Source: a bacterium (GTDB lineage Bacteria; Krumholzibacteriota; Krumholzibacteriia; LZORAL124-64-63). Taken from it: DNA of 8,148 nt. A program made the translations under genes and the position numbers. The stretch spans positions 1-8,148 of the forward strand of contig JABIBH010000257.1 of NCBI GenBank assembly GCA_018652925.1, given 5' to 3'. Under the pieces are notes generated by a model. That model was not told the origin of the DNA, did no database searches, and saw only the letters and a program-made list of their open reading frames with translations. Shown here in pieces: positions 1 through 4,978 of this stretch (position 1 is the stretch's first letter; each line of letters starts with the position of its first letter).

Positions 1-1
1 A

Positions 2-382
2 ATCGAAGATGGGCTGGTTGTACTTGTTGCATTTGCTGCTGAAGACTCGGTTGCAGAGTTGTCCTGGATGGCAAATAAAATTCCTTCACTCAGACTTTTC
101 AATGATTCCGATGGTAAAATAAATTTATCTTTGAGAGATATTAATGGATCAATTTTACTGGTTTCTCAGTTCACTCTTTATGGTGATTGCAGAAAAGGTA
201 ATAGGCCTTCTTTTGTTGGTTCTGCCAAACCGGAACAAGCTATTAAACTTTACTCAGAATTTGCTGAAATGCTGCGTGAAAAATGGTCAAAAGTTGAAGA
301 GGGTATTTTTGGTGCATCGATGCAAATCGATTTGATCAACGATGGACCAGTAACAGTAATTCTAGACAGGGACAGCAAATGA
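2..382 (+). CDS. dtd: D-aminoacyl-tRNA deacylase (5' end missing)
   Basis: DTD hydrolyses the ester bond of D-amino acids (and glycine mischarged on tRNA-Ala) from tRNA in the cytosol, keeping D-residues out of translation. The reading frame is open from the left edge and gives 126 residues up to the TGA. It contains the family motif SQFTLYGDCRKGNRPSF and, near the C-terminus, NDGPVT, which holds the Gly-cisPro pair that excludes L-aminoacyl-tRNA. The first visible residues, IEDGLVVLVAFAAED, correspond to the usual 'GxGLLVLVGV' strand, so about 20 N-terminal residues and the start codon lie outside the window; family members are about 145-150 aa. A TTG at 59 and ATGs further in are internal and cannot be the start because homology continues upstream. 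Its stop overlaps the maf start by 4 bp, so the two are probably translationally coupled. Identification is from family motifs I recognise. Confidence 0.95.
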   Translation: MEDGLVVLVAFAAEDSVAELSWMANKIPSLRLFNDSDGKINLSLRDINGSILLVSQFTLYGDCRKGNRPSFVGSAKPEQAIKLYSEFAEMLREKWSKVEEGIFGASMQIDLINDGPVTVILDRDSK

Positions 383-990
383 TTGTTTCACCATTTGTCA
401 ATTGGCCACAAGATGAAATTCTTATTCTAGCATCTGCCTCTCCGCGTAGGGCAGAACTGTTAAAAGTTGCCGGCATTCCATTTAAAATAATTCCTGCCGG
501 GGATGTAGAAGCAGAGTTTCAAGATAAAGCTTCAACAATGCAACCAGCAGATTATGCAGAATTGCAAGCTTTGGCCAAGGCAAAACATGTTGCCAAAGAG
601 CATTCTGGGAGAATTATTCTTGGTGCTGACACAATTGTAATAATAGACAATGAAATTCTGGAAAAACCTGCAGATGAGGCAGATGCGTGTGACATGTTAC
701 AGAGATTAGCTGGTCGCAGACATACAGTTATCTCAGCTATCGCAATTATTAAAGATGGTAGGCAGTGGTCTGGTTATGACTCTACAAGTGTTGAATTTCT
801 ACCTCTTGAAGAAGATATTATCAAAAAATATGTCAATACGGGTGAGCCGATGGATAAAGCCGGTGCATATGGGATTCAAGGTTTCGGTGCGATGATGGTA
901 AGCAGAATTGAAGGGTGTTACTTTAATGTAATGGGATTACCACTTTCATTATTAGGTAAAGCTTTAAACAGTCAGTTCCTTGACAAATAG
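379..990 (+). CDS. maf: Maf-like nucleoside triphosphate pyrophosphatase, YhdE (dTTP/UTP) type
   Basis: Maf proteins are cytosolic house-cleaning enzymes that hydrolyse dTTP, UTP or modified pyrimidine nucleotides to the monophosphate plus pyrophosphate; overexpression inhibits septum formation in Bacillus. The 203-residue product shows the P-loop-like SASPRR (residues 19-24), GADTIV with the catalytic Asp (D84), the KP pair (97-98), the long GEPMDKAGAYGIQG motif (155-168) and YFNVMGLP (181-188). The DKAGAYGIQG form points to the YhdE dTTP/UTP subtype rather than the YceF m7GTP subtype. About 10 residues precede the usual N-terminus (MIVSPFVNWPQDE). The ATG at 379 is the only plausible start, with AGGGA at 368-372 as a modest ribosome binding site and 4-bp overlap with dtd. 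Its last codons carry the -35 box of the downstream ribosomal promoter. Confidence 0.95.
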   Translation: MIVSPFVNWPQDEILILASASPRRAELLKVAGIPFKIIPAGDVEAEFQDKASTMQPADYAELQALAKAKHVAKEHSGRIILGADTIVIIDNEILEKPADEADACDMLQRLAGRRHTVISAIAIIKDGRQWSGYDSTSVEFLPLEEDIIKKYVNTGEPMDKAGAYGIQGFGAMMVSRIEGCYFNVMGLPLSLLGKALNSQFLDK

Positions 991-1008
991 TACTCCATAG
1001 GGTAAATT
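980..1008 (+). promoter_or_regulatory. Sigma70-type promoter for rplM-rpsI with GC-rich discriminator
   Basis: TTGACA at 980-985 is a perfect -35 box. A 17-nt spacer leads to TAAATT at 1003-1008, a 4/6 match to TATAAT. The -35 lies inside the last sense codons of maf and the spacer covers its TAG stop. The bases after the -10 (GCGCAG, 1009-1014) are GC-rich, as in discriminators of stringently controlled rRNA and ribosomal-protein promoters. Transcription would begin near 1014-1017, just before the first leader hairpin. The location in front of a ribosomal-protein operon supports it. The hexamers and spacing are seen directly; activity and stringent control are inferred. Confidence 0.7.
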
Positions 1009-1014
1009 GCGCAG

Positions 1015-1149
1015 TTCGCACCATAGTGCGCGCTGGGCGTCGTACGCCCGAAAGAGACAAGCAAAGTCGGTTTAGTTGCACCTGATCATCAACTGAGCCT
1101 ATTTACTGCTTGAATAACTAAAGAATCCCAAAGCCTGGAGGCCGGGAAG
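1015..1149 (+). promoter_or_regulatory. Structured 5' leader of rplM-rpsI (candidate ribosomal-protein leader)
   Basis: About 135 nt lie between the predicted transcription start and the rplM start codon. I see four successive stem-loops. (a) CGCAC 1017-1021 pairs with GTGCG 1026-1030 around a 4-nt loop. (b) GGGCGT 1035-1040 pairs with ACGCCC 1044-1049 around 3 nt (or 5 bp around 5 nt). (c) A 10-bp stem, 1069-1078 with 1090-1099, includes two G-U pairs and has an 11-nt loop. (d) 1126-1147 folds around the Shine-Dalgarno site. No hairpin is followed by a T-run, so none looks like a terminator of maf. L13 autoregulates through a leader in Firmicutes; whether this one does so is inference, and I do not recognise it as the known L13 leader. 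Confidence 0.55.
1126..1147 (+). promoter_or_regulatory. Shine-Dalgarno hairpin deciding the rplM TTG start
   Basis: GGAGG at 1137-1141 lies 8 nt before the TTG at 1150, which fixes that codon rather than the ATG at 1165 as the start. The site is embedded in a possible hairpin: TCCC 1126-1129 pairs with GGGA 1144-1147, and GCC 1133-1135 pairs with GGC 1140-1142, leaving TGGA as the loop and an AAA/C internal loop. The hairpin is modest in strength. It could limit ribosome access, so it is a reasonable place for translational control, but that is inference. Confidence 0.5.
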
Positions 1150-1590
1150 TTGAAAACTTACAGTATGAAATTGAGTGAGATCGACAAGGAGTGGTTCGTT
1201 ATCGATGCCACAGATATTCCTTTAGGTCGTTTAGCAACTGGTATTGCTACACTCCTGCGTGGCAAACACAAACCAACATTTACAGCTCATCTTGATATGG
1301 GTGACAATGTGATTGTGATTAATGCCGATAAAGTTAAATTGACAGGTAAAAAAGCAGAGCAGAAGACTTATCAAACATTCAGTGGGTATATCGGCGGACA
1401 AAAGATTATACCTATTGGTAGAATGCTTGAAAAACACCCAGACTTTGTAGTCAAAAATGCTGTTAAAGGCATGTTGCCACATACAAAGCTTGGTAATAAA
1501 CAGATTTTGAATCTCAAAATCTATACAGGTTCAGAACACCCACACGCTGCACAGCAGCCAAAGGTTTTTGAGTTACCTACTTATTGTTAA
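1150..1590 (+). CDS. rplM: Large-subunit ribosomal protein L13 (uL13)
   Basis: L13 binds 23S rRNA early in assembly of the 50S subunit. The 146-residue product fits the family (about 142-150 aa). Diagnostic segments are the N-terminal MKTYS, LGRLATGIATLLRGKHKPTF (25-44), GDNVIVINADKVKLTGKK (51-68), the SGY-GG turn (78-83), AVKGMLP (104-110) and EHPHAAQQP (129-137). The start is TTG at 1150: the resulting MKTYS matches the conserved beginning of L13, and GGAGG sits 8 nt upstream. The next in-frame ATG at 1165 would cut off conserved residues and lacks a suitably spaced site. It is the first gene after the promoter and leader at 980-1149 and is paired with rpsI as in most bacteria. A TTG start for a highly expressed ribosomal protein is uncommon. 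Confidence 0.97.
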   Translation: MKTYSMKLSEIDKEWFVIDATDIPLGRLATGIATLLRGKHKPTFTAHLDMGDNVIVINADKVKLTGKKAEQKTYQTFSGYIGGQKIIPIGRMLEKHPDFVVKNAVKGMLPHTKLGNKQILNLKIYTGSEHPHAAQQPKVFELPTYC

Positions 1591-1601
1591 TTTTGTGTAA
1601 T

Positions 1602-1626
1602 CCTGCCCTTATGTGGTAGGAGGAGG
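1602..1626 (+). promoter_or_regulatory. rpsI Shine-Dalgarno site with upstream hairpin
   Basis: AGGAGG at 1621-1626 lies 8 nt before the TTG at 1635 and decides the rpsI start. Directly upstream, CCTGCC 1602-1607 can pair with GGTAGG 1615-1620 (6 bp, one G-U) around a 7-nt loop. CCTAC at 1576-1580 inside the end of rplM could instead pair with GTAGG 1616-1620. Such switching could couple rpsI translation to rplM, but this is inference. Confidence 0.5.
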
Positions 1627-1634
1627 TAGACAGG

Positions 1635-2018
1635 TTGGAACGAATTTATGCAACCGGCAGGCGTAAGACCTCAGTAGCCCGTGTATGGCTACAGCCTGGT
1701 TCTGGTAAGATTGTCGTTAACGACAAATCTGTAGATGATTTCTTTGATGTATCACGAGCTATGGTTGTTCGTGAGCCGTTGCATGTTCTTGAAGCTGTAG
1801 AAAGCTTTGATATTTTTGCAACAGTTAAAGGTGGCGGAATTACTGGACAAGCTGGCGCTATGCGTCACGGTCTGGCAAGGGCTTTAGTGGCACATGACGA
1901 TGAAAATCGTCCTCCGCTGCGTAAAGCTGGTCACTTGACTCGCGACTCTCGCATGGTTGAGAGGAAAAAATACGGTCAGCCTGGCGCCCGTAAACGTTTC
2001 CAGTTCTCGAAACGTTAG
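1635..2018 (+). CDS. rpsI: Small-subunit ribosomal protein S9 (uS9)
   Basis: S9 sits in the head of the 30S subunit and its C-terminal tail reaches the anticodon loop of P-site tRNA. The product is 127 residues (family about 130). It shows the N-terminal [12 protein letters not shown] (6-17), PGSGKIVVN (21-29), the VREPL segment (45-49), [21 protein letters not shown] (64-84) and the C-terminal [17 protein letters not shown], ending in FSKR with the terminal Arg that contacts tRNA. The start is TTG at 1635 ([11 protein letters not shown]), supported by AGGAGG 8 nt upstream and by the lack of any in-frame ATG before residue 43. It follows rplM after 44 nt and is presumably cotranscribed with it. 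No terminator follows it; the next 162 nt form the rpsB leader. Confidence 0.97.
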   Translation: MERIYATGRRKTSVARVWLQPGSGKIVVNDKSVDDFFDVSRAMVVREPLHVLEAVESFDIFATVKGGGITGQAGAMRHGLARALVAHDDENRPPLRKAGHLTRDSRMVERKKYGQPGARKRFQFSKR

Positions 2019-2180
2019 AACAGGTATTACCACGAATTTCCGTGGTGCAATCTGGAGCATTGCTCTGGAAATAGGCACTCGGTTGGAGGACAGGGTTGGT
2101 GGCACATTCTATGAAGATTGTGTTTTCCCTGTCCAATGACAACTGAGGATGTTTAACCCTTAGATTAATAGGAGGCTATC
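2019..2180 (+). promoter_or_regulatory. Structured leader of rpsB-tsf
   Basis: The 162 nt between rpsI and rpsB hold three hairpins. ACCACG 2029-2034 pairs with CGTGGT 2041-2046 around 6 nt. GCAAT 2047-2051 pairs with ATTGC 2059-2063 around 7 nt, with an alternative GAGC/GCTC pairing inside. A large compound helix spans 2078-2147 (listed separately). None is followed by a T-run, so they are not terminators. No convincing promoter was found here; the region may be transcribed from the rplM promoter or its own weak one. The rpsB ribosome binding site GGAGG is at 2171-2175. In gammaproteobacteria S2 represses rpsB-tsf through a conserved leader, so autogenous control is plausible here, but I do not claim this is the same RNA. 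Confidence 0.6.
2078..2147 (+). promoter_or_regulatory. Candidate kink-turn helix in the rpsB leader
   Basis: An outer 8-bp stem, 2078-2085 (CTCGGTTG) with 2140-2147 (CAACTGAG, one G-U), and an inner perfect 8-bp stem, 2088-2095 (GGACAGGG) with 2127-2134 (CCCTGTCC), are separated by an asymmetric internal loop. The 5' side of the loop is GA (2086-2087) and the 3' side is AAUGA (2135-2139). This is the k-turn arrangement: a three-nucleotide bulge (AAU) followed by tandem sheared pairs G2138-A2087 and A2139-G2086, with a C-G pair (C2134-G2088) closing the C-stem. A further small stem, GGCACA 2101-2106 with TGTGTT 2119-2124 (two G-U), tops it. The pairing is seen in the sequence. K-turn folding and any bound protein are inference. 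Confidence 0.6.
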
Positions 2181-2972
2181 ATGGCCAAAGTAGGACTGAA
2201 AGACCTGCTACAAGCTGGCGTTCACTTCGGACACCAGACCAGTAAATGGAATCCCAAAATGCGGCAGTATATCTTTATTGCACGCAACGGAATCTACATT
2301 CTCGATCTCCAAAAAACTCTCAAAGCTTTAAACAAGGCAACTGGTTACATTCAGGAAATTGCTGCTAAAGGCGGCTCTGTTTTGTTTGTTGGTACCAAGA
2401 AACAGGCAAAGTTTGCTATTCGTGAACATGCTGAAAGATGTGGCATGCCTTATGTTACAGAGCGCTGGCTCGGTGGAATGCTTACAAACTGGGATACTAT
2501 CAGTAACAGTGTTCGTAAGCTTGATGAGATTGAAGAATTACGTGCTACAGGCAAGATCGATTCTTTCTCCAAGAAAGAACAACTTGAAATCAGTCGTCGC
2601 TATGAAAAACTGAACAGGAACCTTGGCGGTATCCGACATATGAAAGGTCTGCCAAAGGCTGTTTTCGTTGTTGATACCAATGAAGAGGAAACTGCAGTGA
2701 AGGAAGCCAAGAAGCTTGGTATTCCTGTAATTGGTATCGTAGATACCAACTGTAATCCTGATGTTGTATCCAATCCTGTACCAGGAAACGATGATGCTAT
2801 CAGAGCTATCTCTCTCTACTCACGAGTAATTTCTCAAGCAGTAATCGACGGCCGTAATATCCGTTCAGAGGGTAAAGATGACAAAGTTGAGATTCAGAAA
2901 GCAGAGAAGAAAGAGGCTGCATCGACAGTAACTCTTGATGAGTCTGCTTCAGAAGAATCGAAAAGTGAATAA
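2181..2972 (+). CDS. rpsB: Small-subunit ribosomal protein S2 (uS2)
   Basis: S2 joins the 30S subunit late, at the head-body junction, and is needed for S1 binding. The product is 263 residues. Conserved blocks in order are LLQAGVHFGHQTSKWNPKM (9-27), the IYILDLQKT helix (38-46), FVGTKKQA (69-76), RWLGGMLTNWDTI (95-107), LGGIRHMKGLPKAVFVVDT (148-166) and the DTNCNPD-x-PGNDDAIRAI block (188-210). The last 35 or so residues are a charged, low-complexity tail rich in Glu, Lys and Ser (to ESKSE), a variable region in this family. The ATG at 2181 follows GGAGG (2171-2175) with a 5-nt spacer. It is paired with tsf as in nearly all bacteria, 54 nt upstream of it, with no terminator between. Confidence 0.98.
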   Translation: MAKVGLKDLLQAGVHFGHQTSKWNPKMRQYIFIARNGIYILDLQKTLKALNKATGYIQEIAAKGGSVLFVGTKKQAKFAIREHAERCGMPYVTERWLGGMLTNWDTISNSVRKLDEIEELRATGKIDSFSKKEQLEISRRYEKLNRNLGGIRHMKGLPKAVFVVDTNEEETAVKEAKKLGIPVIGIVDTNCNPDVVSNPVPGNDDAIRAISLYSRVISQAVIDGRNIRSEGKDDKVEIQKAEKKEAASTVTLDESASEESKSE

Positions 2973-3026
2973 TCATTTTTAAATAACAATGCCAGGCTGC
3001 TAGGCGGTCAGGCACAGGAGGCAGGA

Positions 3027-3617
3027 ATGGCTATAACAGCTAAAATGGTAAGCGAACTTAGACAGGCTACCAGTTGCGGAATGATGGATTGTAAAAAAGC
3101 ACTTAATGAGTGCGATGGCGATATGGATAAAGCAGTAGATTACTTGCGTACAAAAGGTATGGCTTCTGCTTCTAAAAAAGAAGGCCGTGCAACAGCTAAT
3201 GGTTTGGTTGAATCGTATATTCACCCAGGTGGCCAGGTTGGCGTATTGCTTGAGGTTGCCTGTGAAACTGATTTTGTTGCCAGAACTGACGAGTTCAAAG
3301 CATTTTGCCACAGCATTGCAATGCATATAGCTGCAGCAATGCCAACTGGGCTGGTTAGAGATGATATTGATGGTGCTCTTATTGAAAAAGAGGCCGAGAT
3401 TTATCGTGGCCAGATGAAAGAAGAAGGCAAACCAGATAATATCATCGACAAAATTGTTGAAGGTAAACTGGATAAGTTTTACAGTGAAGTTTGCTTGATG
3501 GAGCAGAAATATGTTAAGGATCCAGATATGACAATTGAAGATTTGGTCAATTCGTTTATCGGTTCTCTTGGAGAGAATATGGCCATCAAACGCTTCGTAA
3601 GGTATCAGATTGGATAA
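3027..3617 (+). CDS. tsf: Elongation factor Ts, short form
   Basis: EF-Ts is the guanine-nucleotide exchange factor that releases GDP from EF-Tu in the cytosol. The 196-residue protein has the N-terminal UBA-like domain (VSELRQATSCGMMDCKKALNE, 8-28, and the DKAVDYLRTKG helix, 34-44) and the core signature ending in TDFVARTDEF (81-90), where Asp82-Phe83 are equivalent to the pair that disturbs the Mg site of EF-Tu. It is the short form, about 85 residues shorter than the E. coli protein (283 aa) and similar in length to Thermus EF-Ts, which lacks part of the core duplication. There is no Cys near the C-terminus like the one used for the Thermus dimer disulfide. ATG 3027 follows GGAGG (3017-3021) by 5 nt. 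An intrinsic terminator follows 13 nt after the stop. Confidence 0.97.
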   Translation: MAITAKMVSELRQATSCGMMDCKKALNECDGDMDKAVDYLRTKGMASASKKEGRATANGLVESYIHPGGQVGVLLEVACETDFVARTDEFKAFCHSIAMHIAAAMPTGLVRDDIDGALIEKEAEIYRGQMKEEGKPDNIIDKIVEGKLDKFYSEVCLMEQKYVKDPDMTIEDLVNSFIGSLGENMAIKRFVRYQIG

Positions 3618-3630
3618 CAGTTAGTTAATA

Positions 3631-3665
3631 AAGAGGCCTGAGGTGCGCCTCAGGCCTCTTTTTTT
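3631..3665 (+). terminator. Intrinsic terminator after rpsB-tsf
   Basis: A perfect 13-bp stem pairs 3631-3643 (AAGAGGCCTGAGG) with 3648-3660 (CCTCAGGCCTCTT) around the 4-nt loop TGCG. A T-run follows directly (seven Ts counting the last two stem bases). This is a textbook Rho-independent terminator closing the ribosomal-protein/EF-Ts unit. It lies only 25 nt upstream of the pyrH start. The near-perfect stem could also work weakly on the opposite strand (AA run at its left end), but no gene converges here. Confidence 0.95.
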
Positions 3666-3680
3666 GTACCTATTGGAAAC

Positions 3681-3690
3681 GGAGACAATT
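3681..3690 (+). promoter_or_regulatory. Ribosome binding site deciding the pyrH GTG start
   Basis: GGAG at 3681-3684 lies 6 nt before GTG 3691. A longer in-frame start, ATG 3643, would lie inside the terminator stem and has no ribosome binding site, so GTG is preferred. Confidence 0.75.
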
Positions 3691-4401
3691 GTGGCAGGTA
3701 ACAGGTTTTCACGTATTCTCCTGAAGCTCAGTGGCGAAGGTTTAATGTCGGGCAGAGATCCATTTGGCCATGATAAACTGGAAGCTATAGCTTCTGTAAT
3801 TGCAAAAGTTGCTGCTTCCGGTGTTGAAATAGGCATCGTAGTTGGAGCAGGTAATTTATTTAGGGCCAGAAGCGCAAATTTGGAAGTTATGCCAAGAGTT
3901 TCTGCTGATAATGTAGGTATGTTGGCTACAATTATGAATGCTACAGTTTTGCGTGATTATATTCGCAATACTGGCCAAAAAGCTGAAGTCCTGACTCCTA
4001 GACCAACACCTCCACTAACCAAAACTTTTTCCTGCGATCTATCTCTGGAACTGTTTGAGAGTAATACAGTTCTTATTTTTGGTGGGGGAACAGGCAATCC
4101 TTACTTTACCACTGATAGTGCTGCAGCTCTGCGGGCTTTGGAAATTAGTGCAGATGTTTTATTGAAAGCCACCCAGGTAGACGGTGTGTACAATAAAGAT
4201 CCACATAAACATTCTGATGCTGTACGATATGATTCTCTTGCATTTTCTGAGGTTATAGATAACCGTCTCAGAGTAATGGATTTGACAGCAGTTGCACTCT
4301 GTGAAGAAAATAATCTACCAATAGAAGTTTTCGATATATCAGATCCTGATAACTTGTTGCGGATTATGTCCGGAGAGCTAAAGGGAACGATCGTTTCATA
4401 A
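3691..4401 (+). CDS. pyrH: UMP kinase (uridylate kinase), somewhat divergent
   Basis: Bacterial UMP kinase is a hexameric cytosolic enzyme of the amino-acid-kinase fold that phosphorylates UMP to UDP with ATP, and is usually activated by GTP and inhibited by UTP. The 236-residue product, from GTG 3691, starts with the LLKLSGEGL nucleotide-binding segment (10-18). It then has VVGAGNLFRA (50-59), ADNVGMLATIMNA (72-84), GGGTGNPYFTTDSAAALRALEI (131-152), LLKATQVDGVYNKDP (157-171) and the C-terminal LRVMDLTA (193-200), NNLPIEVF and GTIV. Two deviations stand out. Ala53 replaces the middle Gly of the usual VVGGGN, and residues 98-125 (AEVLTPRPTPPLTKTFSCDL and onward) do not resemble the usual segment leading to the VVIF strand. 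The core catalytic motifs are intact, so it is likely active. It heads the tightly packed pyrH-to-rseP run; frr follows after 12 nt. Confidence 0.94.
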   Translation: MAGNRFSRILLKLSGEGLMSGRDPFGHDKLEAIASVIAKVAASGVEIGIVVGAGNLFRARSANLEVMPRVSADNVGMLATIMNATVLRDYIRNTGQKAEVLTPRPTPPLTKTFSCDLSLELFESNTVLIFGGGTGNPYFTTDSAAALRALEISADVLLKATQVDGVYNKDPHKHSDAVRYDSLAFSEVIDNRLRVMDLTAVALCEENNLPIEVFDISDPDNLLRIMSGELKGTIVS

Positions 4402-4413
4402 GGAGAAATTAAC

Positions 4414-4962
4414 ATGAGTCACGAAATAGTTGAAACAGCTGAGATGGAAATGGACGATACGCTTAGTACAATGCGTAATCGTGTTTCCAAAATCAGAACT
4501 GGTAAAGCTACACCAGCATTACTTGATCCTGTAAAGGTGGATTACTACGGCGCTCTTACACCACTGAAGCAACTTGCTAATGTTGGAGCACCTGAAGCTC
4601 GTCTTTTAACTGTAGTACCTTTTGACCGCAACATGATTGCTGATATTGAAAAGGCTATCAGAGCCAGCGATCTTGGTTACAACCCAGTCAATGATGGCAA
4701 TATGATTCGTGTGCCAATTCCTGAGCTGACAGAAGAACGCCGACGAGAATTCGTAAAAATGATTAAAGATTATGGTGAAGATGGAAAAATTGCTGTACGA
4801 AAAGTTCGTCAGAATGCAAATGAAGATGTAAAAAAAGCTTCTGACTTGCCAAAGGATGAAGCACACGATATAAAAGATGAGATTCAAAAACTGACCGACA
4901 AATTCTGTGGTGTTATGGATGATGTGATCAAGGCCAAAGAGGTCGAGATTATGGAGATCTGA
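4414..4962 (+). CDS. frr: Ribosome recycling factor
   Basis: RRF, with EF-G, splits post-termination ribosomes so the subunits can be reused. The 182-residue product fits the family (about 185). It shows KIRTGKATPALLD (26-38), VDYYGALTPLKQLANV (42-57), the PEARLLTVVPFD segment (60-71), DLGYNPVNDGNMIRVPIPELTEERR (86-110) and VRKVRQNANEDVKK (128-141) with the conserved Arg132, then LTDKF and EIMEI at the end. Residues 1-30 and 105-182 form the three-helix bundle, and the middle is the small beta domain. ATG 4414 has AAGGAG (4400-4405) at 8 nt, overlapping the pyrH stop. The pyrH-frr order is near universal in bacteria. uppS follows after 5 nt. Confidence 0.98.
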   Translation: MSHEIVETAEMEMDDTLSTMRNRVSKIRTGKATPALLDPVKVDYYGALTPLKQLANVGAPEARLLTVVPFDRNMIADIEKAIRASDLGYNPVNDGNMIRVPIPELTEERRREFVKMIKDYGEDGKIAVRKVRQNANEDVKKASDLPKDEAHDIKDEIQKLTDKFCGVMDDVIKAKEVEIMEI

Positions 4963-4978
4963 TCATTTTGAGTGATCA
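4960..4978 (+). promoter_or_regulatory. Small hairpin around the uppS TTG start
   Basis: TGATCA at 4960-4965, which contains the frr stop, and TGATCA at 4973-4978, inside uppS codons, can pair as a 6-bp stem with a 7-nt loop. The loop holds the TTG start (4968-4970). The ribosome binding site GGAG (4953-4956) lies just outside, 11 nt from the start codon. The hairpin is short and its effect on initiation is unknown. Confidence 0.35.

Noticed and set aside
59..382. dtd starting at TTG 59
   Set aside because: Clear DTD homology continues upstream to the left edge (IEDGLVVLVAF), so the gene is simply cut by the window.
1017..1049. GC-rich hairpins after maf as an intrinsic terminator
   Set aside because: Neither hairpin is followed by a T-run, and both lie just after a good promoter, so they fit a leader RNA better.
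1231..1482. Minus-strand open frame inside rplM, and similar frames opposite rpsI, tsf, pyrH, frr, uppS and dxr
   Set aside because: They lie wholly opposite conserved genes, have no recognisable motifs or ribosome sites, and are shadows of the sense reading frames.
1935..2030. Promoter for rpsB within the end of rpsI (TTGACT 1935-1940, TTGAGA 1957-1962, TATTAC 2025-2030)
   Set aside because: No pair of boxes has acceptable spacing, and the first two are explained by conserved S9 codons.
1957..2139. Plus-strand 60-codon frame across the end of rpsI and the leader
   Set aside because: It starts inside conserved S9 codons in another frame, has no family resemblance, and crosses the structured RNA.
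3643..3690. Longer pyrH N-terminus from ATG 3643
   Set aside because: That start lies in the terminator stem, has no ribosome binding site, and adds 16 residues not typical of the family. GTG 3691 has GGAG at 6 nt.
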